From NCBI RefSeq assembly GCF_001898315.1, contig NZ_MKTQ01000017.1, positions 29,334 through 93,333 of the forward strand: a stretch of 64,000 nt of DNA, in the 5' to 3' direction. The position numbers and the translations under genes were made by a program. This DNA is from Microbacterium sp. 70-16. GTDB taxonomy: Bacteria; Actinomycetota; Actinomycetes; Actinomycetales; Microbacteriaceae. The notes below the pieces were generated by a model that was not told the origin of the DNA, made no database searches, and saw only the letters and a program-made list of their open reading frames with translations. The stretch's first letter is position 1. Every line of letters starts with the position of its first letter. Positions 9,457-17,448 of the stretch are shown here, in pieces.

Positions 9457-9605
9457 CCATGACGAACCCGGAGGACGTGATGGCCGACGCCATTGAACCC
9501 GCAACGGCCTGCGACCACGGTGAAAACGGCTACAGCAGCGACAACGTCCGCTACCTCGCCCCCCTTATTCGTGAGGTCCTCCCTGACCTCTTCGCAAGAC
9601 CCTAA
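9453..9605 (+). CDS. Small hypothetical protein coupled to the copB remnant
   Basis: A 50-residue reading frame beginning MTMTNPEDVMADAIEPATAC. Its ATG overlaps the copB stop (ATGA). It is acidic, with one Cys-Asp-His cluster (ATACDHGENGY) and a hydrophobic tail (RYLAPLIREVLPDLFARP). The coupling suggests it was once expressed with the copper ATPase. I do not recognise a family, and the short length leaves doubt that it is a gene. Confidence 0.4.
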   Translation: MTMTNPEDVMADAIEPATACDHGENGYSSDNVRYLAPLIREVLPDLFARP

Positions 9606-9649
9606 CAACTCGCATTCTGTTCGCCAACCGGTGAGGACTGGCGTGAGGA

Positions 9650-9811
9650 CTACTTCATCTCGCCGTTCTGATCGGCGTGCTCTTCCGCACGGAGTCTCTC
9701 ACGATCGTCCTTTAGACCATCGCGCACACCCTTGCGGACGGCACCGTAGACGGCGTAAGCCAACACCCCAATGGTGACGGCGGTCAGGGCGAGCAATGAC
9801 AAGGGGTCCAT
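9650..9811 (-). CDS. Small single-pass membrane protein
   Basis: 53 residues: MDPLSLLALTAVTIGVLAYA gives one N-terminal transmembrane helix. A charged cytoplasmic tail (VRKGVRDGLKDDRERLRAEE) follows. The start is fixed by a strong GGAGGAGA ribosome-binding site just upstream (about 9817-9824); a longer frame to 9877 has no such signal. It lies between the copB remnant and the ABC exporter, convergent with the former. Many actinobacteria encode such peptides; no function is assigned. Confidence 0.6.
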   Translation of the reverse strand: MDPLSLLALTAVTIGVLAYAVYGAVRKGVRDGLKDDRERLRAEEHADQNGEMK

Positions 9812-10234
9812 AGGCTCTCCTCCAAATTTCGGTTCACTGTACGCCGTCGGCCGTCGCGGGCTGAGGCTCGTAGTCATGTCGTTCGGCCTCGTGGGCGGGC
9901 GTCACCAGAAGGCCGAAATGAACGCACAAGAGGCTGCAACTGTTGAGAGACAGAGGCGTTTGGTCGCGCCGCATCCGATACCCCGCCCGGACGGGTGACG
10001 GTCCGTCTGTATGCGGACGGATCTCGGGCATTCTCTTCGATGGAGGTCCCTGTCGAGCAGGCCAACGCCGATGATCAGATCAGCCCATATTCGATCCAAG
10101 GAGGCAGCTACTCATCCGCCGCCCCGCCGCGACGAATGCAGAGCACCACCATGCTGCGGACATCGCACCCATCGGCACGTCGCGGTCGGAGACGGCTCGT
10201 GGACGAAGCAGCTGACATCTGCTCGCCGATCGTC
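9812..10234. other. Gene-poor stretch upstream of the ABC exporter operon
   Basis: About 420 bases with only weak overlapping frames. The longest (9995-10279, + strand) lacks a ribosome-binding site and has no recognisable domain. The right end leads into the direct-repeat operator at 10235-10251. I see no RNA gene or repeat here. Confidence 0.5.
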
Positions 10235-10251
10235 TCTCATCCTGGTCTCAT
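10235..10251 (+). promoter_or_regulatory. Direct-repeat operator TCTCAT-N5-TCTCAT before the ABC exporter
   Basis: Two TCTCAT hexamers begin at 10235 and 10246, exactly 11 bp apart (one helical turn), 25 bases before the ABC ATPase start. OmpR-family response regulators bind this kind of tandem repeat. The same arrangement (TCTCAC then TCTCAT, 11 bp apart) precedes the PepSY gene at 15171-15187 on the other side of the response-regulator gene. The regulator assignment is an inference. Confidence 0.6.
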
Positions 10252-10275
10252 GATCGGGGTTCTAACGTCACTGTC

Positions 10276-11013
10276 ATGAGAGATTCAGCGATCGTCCTGA
10301 CGCGGCTCAGCCGCAGGTTCGGGGCCACACCCGCGGTCACCGATGTGAGTGTCGAGATCCCGGCGGGCGAGATCTTCGGCCTGCTCGGCCACAACGGGGC
10401 GGGCAAGACGACGACGGTCAACATGCTGACCACCCTGCTTCCGCCGACGTCGGGAGACGCGGTGGTCGGAGGGAAGAGCATCATCGCGGATGCTGCGGCG
10501 GTGCGCAGTCTGATCGGCTATCTGCCGGAGAACGTGCAGTTCTACGACAATCTGACGCTGGTGGAGAATCTGCAGTTCTTCGGTCGACTGTCGGGGTTGC
10601 GCCGCCCGGATGCACGGATCGCGGATGTTCTGCGGTTCCTGGACTTCACGGGGCACGACAGCCAACGGCTGGGCACGTTCAGCAAGGGTATGCGTCAGCG
10701 GGTAGGGATCGCACAGGCGATCCTGCACGCCCCGGCCGTTCTCTTTCTGGACGAGCCGACGTCTGGCCTGGACCCGGAGGGCGTCCGAACCCTGCGCGAG
10801 ACGATCGTGCGACTGAACAAGGAACTCGGGCTGACAGTGTTCATGAACACGCATCTGCTCTCAGAGGTCACCCGCACGTGCACCAGCATCGGCATCCTCA
10901 ATCAAGGACGCCTGGTGCACCATGACACGGTCGCGAGCACTCTGGCGGCGTATCCCGAAGAGCAGTCGTTGGAGGAGATCTTCTTCCAGCTGGAGCGGGC
11001 CGGGACACCGTGA
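10276..11013 (+). CDS. ABC transporter ATP-binding protein
   Basis: The 245-residue ATPase of an ABC-2-type exporter. Walker A is GHNGAGKTT (residues 38-46), the signature is the shortened FSKGMRQR typical of exporters with ABC-2 permeases, Walker B is AVLFLDEPTSGLDPEG, and the switch histidine sits in MNTHLLSEV. ATG 10276 lies 25 bases after the second hexamer of the repeat operator and no clear ribosome-binding site is present, so the message may have a short leader. It overlaps the following permease by 4 bases (GTGA). It shows similarity in style to NosF-like ATPases, but the substrate is unknown. Confidence 0.9.
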   Translation: MRDSAIVLTRLSRRFGATPAVTDVSVEIPAGEIFGLLGHNGAGKTTTVNMLTTLLPPTSGDAVVGGKSIIADAAAVRSLIGYLPENVQFYDNLTLVENLQFFGRLSGLRRPDARIADVLRFLDFTGHDSQRLGTFSKGMRQRVGIAQAILHAPAVLFLDEPTSGLDPEGVRTLRETIVRLNKELGLTVFMNTHLLSEVTRTCTSIGILNQGRLVHHDTVASTLAAYPEEQSLEEIFFQLERAGTP

Positions 11014-11909
11014 ATGGCTTCTGGACGAGCGCCCGGCATGAGGTGCTCAGCATCACCCGCGCACGCATCGCACTATTGCTACTGATGGTGTTCGTCGGCA
11101 TGGTGTCCGTGTCTGCGATTATCGGATGGATCACCACGCGTACCGTCACCTCCGTGTATGAGGGCATCCTCGCGGCGGGTCTGACCGCCGCGCCCAACCC
11201 GTTCACTGACGTGGCCCCGCTGTACTACGCACGTAACTCGGCGATCTACGTTGTCTTGATCGGGTGCCTCATGGCGATCGTCCTCGGCGCGCAGGCCACG
11301 CTCCGCGACCGCAAGCAGGGCACCTCCATCCTGGTGCTCACCCGCCCTCTCGCCATCCAGGCGCGTCTGCTCGGGCAGCTGGCCGGGATCGGGCTGGTCC
11401 TTGCCACGGTGTCACTGGTGAGCACCCTGATCAGCTGGGTCTCGATCGCGATCATCACCGGAACCCCCCTCGGCGGGGACCTCACCGCCCGGCTGGTGGG
11501 CTTCGCGGGCACGTCGTGGTTGCTGCTGATGGTCTTCGCGATCATCGGGATGATCTCCGGCCTGTTCGCCCGCCGCGAGAGCACCGCCTTCCTTGTGCCG
11601 TTCGTGGTGTGGAGCGGAATCACATTCGTGCTGCCCCAGTTGGGCTCCGCCGCCCGGCCTGTGGCACTGCTGAACCCCGTGCCGGCTGTTCCCGTCGCGG
11701 GGGACTCGTTCTCGGTCCTGTCCGCGTTGACCGGCCCGCTCGCGATCACTGAACAGTTCAAGACGACCGCGAGCGTGCTGCTCCAGAACGACCTGGTGGT
11801 CGGCAGCGCCGGGGCCGGTGTCCTCGTCCTGGCGATATTCCTGCTCGCGGGCCTGATCGCGATCACCGTGATCCCTCGACGAAAGATCCGGAGTGCCCTT
11901 CATGACTGA
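11010..11909 (+). CDS. ABC-2 type permease subunit 1
   Basis: A 299-residue membrane protein with about six transmembrane helices: one near residues 16-35 (IALLLLMVFVGMVSVSAIIG), a pair around 75-130, two around 150-190, and a C-terminal one (AGVLVLAIFLLAGLIAITVI). GTG at 11010 overlaps the ATPase stop and the 3' end overlaps the next permease. The helix pattern and the basic C-terminus (IPRRKIRS) fit an ABC-2/NosY-like exporter half. It should pair with the second permease and the ATPase in the cytoplasmic membrane. Confidence 0.85.
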   Translation: MNGFWTSARHEVLSITRARIALLLLMVFVGMVSVSAIIGWITTRTVTSVYEGILAAGLTAAPNPFTDVAPLYYARNSAIYVVLIGCLMAIVLGAQATLRDRKQGTSILVLTRPLAIQARLLGQLAGIGLVLATVSLVSTLISWVSIAIITGTPLGGDLTARLVGFAGTSWLLLMVFAIIGMISGLFARRESTAFLVPFVVWSGITFVLPQLGSAARPVALLNPVPAVPVAGDSFSVLSALTGPLAITEQFKTTASVLLQNDLVVGSAGAGVLVLAIFLLAGLIAITVIPRRKIRSALHD

Positions 11910-12873
11910 CATCGCCACGGTGGCCCGCAAAGAGATCCTGGAACTGCGCCGCGACCGCCTTTTCCTCATCCTGATCGGCTTCCTCGCCGTCGTCACCGTG
12001 ATCTCGGTCGCGGTGGGCGCCGCCGACTTCCGGGCGCAGCTGGACGCCTACACCCTGTACGTCGCAGACGTCACTGCCAGCGGCTCCGGTGTGACGCCCG
12101 CCGCCCCGCAGCTGTTCCCCCTGCAACTACTGCGAGGTGGGATGGAGTACCTCGAGATCCTCGGGGCGCTGTTCGCGATCGTGTTGGGTTACGCCACCAT
12201 TGCGAAAGAGAAGCATCGCGGGACGTTGCCGCTGCTGCTCAGCCGCCCCGTGCAGCGCTTCGCGCTGGCCGGCGGCAAGATCGCAGCCCTTGCGACGATA
12301 TGGGGACTGGTCGTGCTGGGCCTGGCGATCGTCTCCGCCATCGCGGTCACCACCATCGGCGGGGGAACCCTGACCGGAACCGACCTGGCCCGGCTCGCAG
12401 TCAGTTGCGGCTTCGCCTGGTTGTACCTGGTGTTCTGGTCGGCCATCGCGATCGCTGTCACTGTGCTCACTAGGCAGCTCAGCGCCGGACTGATCATCAG
12501 CCTGCTGGTCTGGCTGACCTTCGTGCTGCTCATACCCCAGATCGGCGACACGATGGACCCGGACAATCAGGTCCCGGGCGGGCTGTTCGCCGCGTTGCAG
12601 ATTCAGAAACCGGATGAGCTGGCCGTGCTCGCCCAGTTCGCACGCTTCGACAGCATCCGCAACGGACTGGAAGTGTCCTCGGTTACCAAGCACTTCGAAC
12701 GGATCGCGTTCGCGTTTCTGGGGATCAAGGGCCAGTACAACCAACAACCACTGCCCGTGGTGTGGATGGCGATGCTGCCCTACATCCTCACGCTCACCGC
12801 CGCGACCGTCGCCTCCATCACTATCGCCAGCGCCGTCACCACCCGGCGCGCTCTGCAAAGGAAACAATCATGA
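11902..12873 (+). CDS. ABC-2 type permease subunit 2
   Basis: A 323-residue permease. MTDIATVARKEILELRRDRLFLIL is the typical cytoplasmic start of ABC-2 permeases; helices follow near residues 24-45, 85-105, 135-165, 175-200 and 205-225, with a last one near the C-terminus (MLPYILTLTAATVASI). ATG 11902 has GGAG 9 nt upstream and overlaps the stop of permease 1; the longer frame from GTG 11893 is less likely. Its own stop overlaps the next ATG (ATGA at 12870), so the lipoprotein is translated with it. Two different permeases suggest a heterodimeric exporter. Confidence 0.85.
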   Translation: MTDIATVARKEILELRRDRLFLILIGFLAVVTVISVAVGAADFRAQLDAYTLYVADVTASGSGVTPAAPQLFPLQLLRGGMEYLEILGALFAIVLGYATIAKEKHRGTLPLLLSRPVQRFALAGGKIAALATIWGLVVLGLAIVSAIAVTTIGGGTLTGTDLARLAVSCGFAWLYLVFWSAIAIAVTVLTRQLSAGLIISLLVWLTFVLLIPQIGDTMDPDNQVPGGLFAALQIQKPDELAVLAQFARFDSIRNGLEVSSVTKHFERIAFAFLGIKGQYNQQPLPVVWMAMLPYILTLTAATVASITIASAVTTRRALQRKQS

Positions 12874-13445
12874 ACACCAAAAACCTGATCCCTTTCGTCG
12901 CCGCAATGGTCCTGACCGCCGGCGTCCTCACCGGCTGCCAAGCTGCCACCGGCACCGCCCTGGCGACCCCCGGTGCCTCTGCCAGCGCGACACCGGGCTC
13001 CAACTCCGTGCTGCCGGTCGCGTCCAACCCGATCAGCAACACCAGCACGGCACCAGGTCTGAGTATCGCCTCGGCGGCCGTGGAGGACCTCGTCGACCCG
13101 GCCACCGGGAAGGCGATGGATGACCGGCTGCAGATCACGTTGACCAACAGCACCAGCACACCCTTGACCAACGTCGAGATCTACTATCAGATGACCGATG
13201 TCACCACCCAACAGTCTGAGGGGTACTACATGGCACTTGATGACGTGACAATTCCTGCCCAGGACGAGACGACCGTGTACTTCGACAACGGCACCGAGCC
13301 CGGGCACTTCCCCGAGAACACCTTCAGCCTGTACCGCACGTCCACCAACCAGGTCGATTTCGTCATCCAGGCCAGCGCCGACGGCGTTCAGGTCGCTACC
13401 GCGAACGCATCGAAAGGGGCCGGTACCGGTGAACAGCCCGACTGA
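12870..13445 (+). CDS. Secreted lipoprotein of the exporter operon
   Basis: 191 residues. MNTKNLIPFVAAMVLTAG then VLTGC forms a lipoprotein signal peptide with the lipidated Cys at about residue 23. A Ser/Thr/Ala-rich linker follows, then a beta-rich domain (LQITLTNSTSTPLTNVEIYY ...) like the Ig-like folds of extracellular lipoproteins. Start and previous stop overlap (ATGA). Encoded between an exporter and its two-component system, it may be a sensor or periplasmic-side partner of the transporter, or an envelope stress target. No family name is certain. Confidence 0.8.
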   Translation: MNTKNLIPFVAAMVLTAGVLTGCQAATGTALATPGASASATPGSNSVLPVASNPISNTSTAPGLSIASAAVEDLVDPATGKAMDDRLQITLTNSTSTPLTNVEIYYQMTDVTTQQSEGYYMALDDVTIPAQDETTVYFDNGTEPGHFPENTFSLYRTSTNQVDFVIQASADGVQVATANASKGAGTGEQPD

Positions 13446-13478
13446 CCGACGCCCCGGCCTGCGGCAGGCGGGTGCCCG

Positions 13479-14159
13479 GTGAGGATTCTCGTCGTCGAGG
13501 ATGACGTCGCGCTCGGCGACGTCATCCGCCGCGCCCTCGCTGAGACCGGGTATGCCGTCACCATCGCCGGAACCGCTCCGGGCGGGATCGAAGCATTCGA
13601 GATCGACACGTACGACCTGGTCGTCCTGGATCTGATGCTCCCCGGACTGCCGGACGGCGGCATGGGCGTCTGTCGGCGCATCCGCGAGATCAACCACGAC
13701 ACGCCGGTGCTGATGCTGACCGCGCTGGACTCGATGCGCTCCAAGGTCGCGGGGCTGGACGCGGGCGCCGATGATTACATCGTCAAACCGTTCCACCTGG
13801 TCGAGTTGTTGGCCCGTACCCGGGCGCTGCTGCGCCGCGCGCCGCGCGCACAGCCGCCGGTGCTCACCGCCCAGGGCGTCACCCTGATTCCCTCCACACA
13901 GACGGCGATCCGCGATGGGCGTACCATCGACCTCACCCCCAAGGAGTATGCGGTCCTGGAGTACCTGATGCGCAACGCAGGTACGATCATCAGTTCCACC
14001 GAACTGATCGACCATGCCTGGGACAGCAACTACGAGGGGTTCAGCAACGTCGTGCAAACGTACATCCGCTACCTTCGCCAAAAGCTGTCCACGCCCGGTG
14101 AATCCGACATCATCCAGACTCGCCGGGGCGCCGGTTATCTGATCGCGGCAGACGAATGA
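13479..14159 (+). CDS. OmpR/PhoB-family response regulator
   Basis: A 226-residue two-component regulator. The receiver domain has D8/D9, phospho-acceptor D51 (VVLDLMLPG), the switch Thr (MLTALD) and Lys (IVKPF). The C-terminal winged helix ends in VVQTYIRYLRQKL and TRRGAGYLI. GTG start at 13479; its 3' end overlaps the kinase ATG (ATGA). It likely binds the 11-bp-spaced TCTCA(T/C) repeats found upstream of the exporter operon and of the PepSY gene, but that is inferred from position and symmetry only. Confidence 0.92.
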   Translation: MRILVVEDDVALGDVIRRALAETGYAVTIAGTAPGGIEAFEIDTYDLVVLDLMLPGLPDGGMGVCRRIREINHDTPVLMLTALDSMRSKVAGLDAGADDYIVKPFHLVELLARTRALLRRAPRAQPPVLTAQGVTLIPSTQTAIRDGRTIDLTPKEYAVLEYLMRNAGTIISSTELIDHAWDSNYEGFSNVVQTYIRYLRQKLSTPGESDIIQTRRGAGYLIAADE

Positions 14160-15109
14160 TCTTCCGCCGTGCGACGATCCGCCTCACCGTCGCGTACACG
14201 GTCATCCAGCTGGCGATCTTCGCGATCTTCGCGATCGGCGTGTACACGTTCGTCACCGGAACGTTCGATTTCGACGCCGCCGAGAGCGATGGCGAAGGCG
14301 CAGTTAATGCCGCGGAGCAAGGATTCGCGTTGCTGCGCACTGCGCTGATCGTGTTCTATGCCTGCCTCCTCGTCGTCATCCCGCTGTTCAGCTGGCTGAT
14401 GGCACGTTCGGCGCTGAAACCGATCCGGGTCAGCTTCGAACGACAACAGCAGTTCGTCGATGGTGCTTCCCACGAGATGCGCACCCCGCTCAGCGTCATC
14501 CAGGGGGAACTCGAACTGGCTCTGAGTCGCTCCCGTTCACCCGCCGAGTATCAGGAAGCGATCACTGTCGCACTTACGGCCACGGGTGGGCTCATCCGGC
14601 TTACCGAGGACCTGCTGAAACTGTCCCGCACGAGCAAGGCGGAACTCTCCGACAGCTTCACCCTGATCGATCTGAATGAGATCCTTCCGGAGCTGGTCGT
14701 CGCTGCTGCGGGCCGCCGCGACGATGTTCACATCGCCGTCGACACTGGGCCCCCGCTACCGGTGCGTGGATCAGCCGAACTCCTCTCGCGCGCGATCGGG
14801 AACGTCCTCGACAACGCAGTGAAGTTCAGCGGCCCGGGCGGCGCTGTCACCCTCAGTACCACCCGCGGCGACGGGGGTGCAGCCGTGATCCGGATTGACG
14901 ACGACGGTATCGGAATGACTCCCGCAGAACTCGTCCATGCTTTCGACCGGTTCTGGCGTGCCGAAACATCACGAACCACCCCGGGGCACGGATTGGGGTT
15001 GGCGTTGACAAAGCAGATCATGCAGGCCCATGACGGCTCCATCGCTCTCGAATCCTGGCCCGGGCGCGGGAGCACGGTCACCTTCAAAATACCGACCGCC
15101 ACGCGCTGA
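14156..15109 (+). CDS. Sensor histidine kinase
   Basis: A 317-residue membrane kinase with transmembrane helix 1 near residues 10-35, a short extracytoplasmic loop rich in acidic residues (FDFDAAESDGEG) and helix 2 near 62-82. There is little or no HAMP. The H box is SHEMRTPLS with H106; the N box (IGNVLDNAVKFS), G1 (IDDDGIGM) and G2 (GHGLGLALTKQ) are intact. The small acidic loop is suited to sensing a cation or a short peptide. Coupled to the regulator by ATGA. It should control the regulator and, through it, the flanking exporter and PepSY genes. Confidence 0.92.
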   Translation: MIFRRATIRLTVAYTVIQLAIFAIFAIGVYTFVTGTFDFDAAESDGEGAVNAAEQGFALLRTALIVFYACLLVVIPLFSWLMARSALKPIRVSFERQQQFVDGASHEMRTPLSVIQGELELALSRSRSPAEYQEAITVALTATGGLIRLTEDLLKLSRTSKAELSDSFTLIDLNEILPELVVAAAGRRDDVHIAVDTGPPLPVRGSAELLSRAIGNVLDNAVKFSGPGGAVTLSTTRGDGGAAVIRIDDDGIGMTPAELVHAFDRFWRAETSRTTPGHGLGLALTKQIMQAHDGSIALESWPGRGSTVTFKIPTATR

Positions 15110-15170
15110 CCGCGAACGGATGGTCCACCGACAGAGCCAACGGGCGACGGTCCGGAGGCAATTCTGGCGC

Positions 15171-15187
15171 TCTCACGTTCATCTCAT
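15171..15187 (+). promoter_or_regulatory. Direct-repeat operator TCTCAC-N5-TCTCAT before the PepSY gene
   Basis: Hexamers TCTCAC (15171) and TCTCAT (15182) are 11 bp apart, matching the spacing and sequence seen before the ABC exporter. A pyrimidine-rich stretch and a plausible -10 (TAGCCT at 15199-15204) follow. This suggests that the same response regulator drives both promoters. Confidence 0.6.
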
Positions 15188-15295
15188 CGCCTTCTTCTTA
15201 GCCTGTATTCACAGTCGAGAACTCACTCGATCTTCAACGAAAGGCAGTCCGCAACCGCCACTGCGGCGGTGAACGACACCGCGAAGGAGAACAGC

Positions 15296-15811
15296 ATGAA
15301 GACAACAGCCAAGCGGGCGATCGCCACCGGCGCACTCGTCACCGCACTCGCCCTGGGCGGCACCGGAGTGGCCGTCGCCACTACCGGCGCGGCAAGCGCC
15401 CCGGCAAATACCACCAACAGCGAGCAGGACCCCGGCTACGTCGGAACCATCCCCGCTCCAAACGACGGCACAGCCGACACCGAGGAAGCCGACGGCGCCA
15501 AGGGCGCCGAAGGCGCAGAAGCTGCGGAAGGGACGGAAGGCGCAGAAGGGGCGGATGACTCCGCTGCCGAAGCTGCACAGTCGACCGCCCTGGAAAGCCT
15601 CGCGAAAGTCACGCCAGAGGAGGCCACTGCGGTCGCACTGAAGGCGGTCTCCGGGACGGCCGCCGCCGCACAGCTCGAGAACGAGAACGGGTTCGTCGTC
15701 TACGGCATCGAGGTCACCACCGCCGACGGCACCGTCATCGATGTCAAGATCGATGCCGGCGACGGAACAGTTCTCGCACAAGACACCGCAGACTCGGAGA
15801 CCTCGGACTGA
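15296..15811 (+). CDS. Secreted PepSY-domain protein
   Basis: A 171-residue exported protein. An N-terminal signal peptide (MKTTAKRAIATGALVTALAL..., likely cleaved after ASA) is followed by an acidic low-complexity linker of GAEGAE-like units at about residues 60-90. One PepSY domain follows: VTPEEATAVALKAVSG, then GFVVYGIEVTTADGTVIDVKIDAGDG. ATG 15296 is preferred over GTG 15269 because GAAGGAGA lies 5-12 nt upstream. PepSY proteins are often made under the control of adjacent two-component systems and are thought to bind kinases, proteases or metals; here it may provide feedback to the kinase. Confidence 0.85.
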   Translation: MKTTAKRAIATGALVTALALGGTGVAVATTGAASAPANTTNSEQDPGYVGTIPAPNDGTADTEEADGAKGAEGAEAAEGTEGAEGADDSAAEAAQSTALESLAKVTPEEATAVALKAVSGTAAAAQLENENGFVVYGIEVTTADGTVIDVKIDAGDGTVLAQDTADSETSD

Positions 15812-15830
15812 TTGCGTCGCCTGCGACCGT

Positions 15831-15869
15831 GAGGGTCTGCGCCCGGCATTTGCGCCGGCGCAGACCCTC
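15831..15869 (+). terminator. Strong hairpin after the PepSY gene
   Basis: A 13-bp perfect stem (GAGGGTCTGCGCC / GGCGCAGACCCTC) with a 13-nt loop, 20 bases after the PepSY stop. There is no long T-run, as is usual for GC-rich actinobacterial terminators. The remaining 240 bases up to the PAP2 gene show no gene. Confidence 0.7.
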
Positions 15870-16111
15870 GAGTCGTTGACGCCGCCCGGCTGCATCTGGT
15901 CTGCGATCGCGCGGCACCTCCGTGAAGTCGTCATGTGATGGAGCGGCAGGACAGTGTTGCCAGAGAGCCGCCGTACCCGGTATACGATTGCCGATCCGGG
16001 AAGGTTGTCGGCCGGAGGTCGGAGGTTGGTCTGCGGGAGCCTCGCCGCAGGCTCTTGGCCGATCGTGAGAACGTATCACAGGATTAAGGCCCTTATCGAT
16101 TGGAGCCCGGC

Positions 16112-16849
16112 ATGATTCGAGCCGAAAAGCCTGATCACGGAGATCCCGGTGAGATCGCACACGATAGCCGGATCTCTCCACGGCGGAGTAACTCAGTGTG
16201 GCGTCGCCTCGCCCATGGTGTGCGCACGGTCAGCGAACGACTCGGACCGAACGGTGCATTGATCCTAATCCTGGCGTTTGGGCTGATTCTCGTTCTCGTG
16301 CTTAGCGTCGCTGCCGCCCAGGTGTACGACAACATCACCGACGCAGATGGGGTAGCCGGTCTCGACCGCCCCCTGCTCGACTTCGTTCTTTCCCTCCGAT
16401 CGCCATTTCTCGACGTGATCCTCACCGGATACACCCATATCGCCGGTCCCGTTGGCATGCCCATCATCGCCATCGCTGCGATGGCGATTCTCTCGATCCA
16501 TCGCCGATCCTGGACGCCAGTGATCCTGATCGTCGCCAGCGGCGGCGGGTCGCTCCTCATGACGGTCGTAGGAAAACAACTGTTCGGACGCGACCGGCCT
16601 CCTCTCGCCGATGCGGTGCCCCCGTATGAACACTCGGCATCCTTCCCGAGCGGGCACACATTGAACGCGGTGACAGTCATAGGGGTGATCGCCTACCTGC
16701 TCATCCTGCGTCAGACGACCTTCCGGGCCAAGACCGTCACGATCGCCACCGCCGCACTCTTCGCCTTCACCACAGGCATCGATCGGATCTACCTCGGACA
16801 CCACTGGGCAACCGACGTCCTCGGTGCCTGGATGCTCGGCGCTGCCTGA
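16112..16849 (+). CDS. PAP2-family membrane phosphatase, C-terminus cut by an in-frame TGA
   Basis: A lipid-phosphate-phosphatase-type enzyme (245 residues to the stop). The catalytic motifs are all present: KQLFGRDRP (KxxxxxRP), FPSGH (PSGH) and DRIYLGHHWATD (RxxxxxHxxxD). Transmembrane helices surround them. At 16847 a TGA stands where TGG (Trp) would keep the frame open, and the same frame continues LALVITAHQLYLTARVL for most of another helix before a stop near 16981. Start ATG 16112 has GGAG 6 nt upstream. It likely dephosphorylates undecaprenyl or other lipid pyrophosphates; activity may be impaired by loss of the final helix. Confidence 0.8.
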   Translation: MIRAEKPDHGDPGEIAHDSRISPRRSNSVWRRLAHGVRTVSERLGPNGALILILAFGLILVLVLSVAAAQVYDNITDADGVAGLDRPLLDFVLSLRSPFLDVILTGYTHIAGPVGMPIIAIAAMAILSIHRRSWTPVILIVASGGGSLLMTVVGKQLFGRDRPPLADAVPPYEHSASFPSGHTLNAVTVIGVIAYLLILRQTTFRAKTVTIATAALFAFTTGIDRIYLGHHWATDVLGAWMLGAA

Positions 16850-17183
16850 CTCGCTCTGGTCATCACCGCACACCAGCTCTACCTCACCGCTCGCGTCCTG
16901 CACGAGCAACAAGATCCCGACGGGTCTCGTCCAAGCCCCTCCCTGGTTCCAGGCGCGCATCGGACGCAGCGGAGAAGGTGACGCCGACGGCACGATCGAA
17001 AAAACCACTGAGGACATCGCCCGCCTCATCGGCTCCAAACGGTCTCACATGCGATCTCGAGGCTCGTTCATCGTCTTCACGGACAGGATTCTCCACGTGC
17101 AACCGCTCGCGTTGCCTGGCGATAAGGCCACAGCCGGTTGAGGGACTCAGCTGACTACGGACCCTCGCGAAGGCCGAGGATCT
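16850..17183. other. Non-coding stretch holding the decayed PAP2 tail
   Basis: The first 130 bases are the in-frame continuation of the PAP2 gene past its TGA. The remainder to 17183 has only a shadow frame with no domain. I see no RNA or repeat here. Confidence 0.5.
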
Positions 17184-17384
17184 TCAGCGCGGCTGCGCCG
17201 GTGTCTTCAGGTAGTCGAATGTGCCCGGTGCATTCTGTGTGTCGCTCAGGCGATAGATCACGCCCTCGTGATCGATAACGGGCTTGGGCATGCCGTCCGG
17301 CTGAAACGGGCACAGAACGGGCTGCCCCGCATCGGTGGGTGTCGGTCCATCGTGCAATACCGCAACGTACGTCTTGATGGTCAT
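17184..17384 (-). CDS. Small hypothetical protein divergent from the ArsR/P1B-4 operon
   Basis: 66 residues beginning MTIKTYVAVLHDGPTPTDAG and ending in FDYLKTPAQPR; two-strand-like, with a segment PVIDHEGVIYRLSDT that looks like a small beta domain. It starts at 17384, about 50 bases from the divergent arsR start, so the shared intergenic operator could control both. There is no good ribosome-binding site spacing (AAGG almost touches the ATG). Unrecognised; real by composition and position. Confidence 0.5.
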   Translation of the reverse strand: MTIKTYVAVLHDGPTPTDAGQPVLCPFQPDGMPKPVIDHEGVIYRLSDTQNAPGTFDYLKTPAQPR

Positions 17385-17418
17385 CCTTCGACGGTACCCC
17401 GTCGATCCAACGAAGATG

Positions 17419-17448
17419 TTATTATCTACGCATGAATGCAGATAGTAA
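17419..17448 (+). promoter_or_regulatory. ArsR operator overlapping its own start codon (copy 1)
   Basis: A 30-bp imperfect palindrome of form TTAnTATCTnC...GnAGATAnTAA. The arsR ATG (17432) begins at position 14, near the centre. No ribosome-binding site is visible upstream, so the transcript is probably leaderless and the repressor would sit over the transcription start. The second ArsR gene at 23092 has the same arrangement. Confidence 0.65.

Noticed and set aside
9995..10279. + strand frame before the ABC ATPase
   Set aside because: No ribosome-binding site, runs through the proposed operator and lacks any recognisable feature.
12780..14081. 433-residue minus-strand frame over lipoprotein and response regulator
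   Set aside because: Shadow; the + strand genes have lipobox and receiver-domain motifs.
15831..15869. Riboswitch between PepSY and PAP2
   Set aside because: A single perfect hairpin right after a stop codon is better explained as a terminator.
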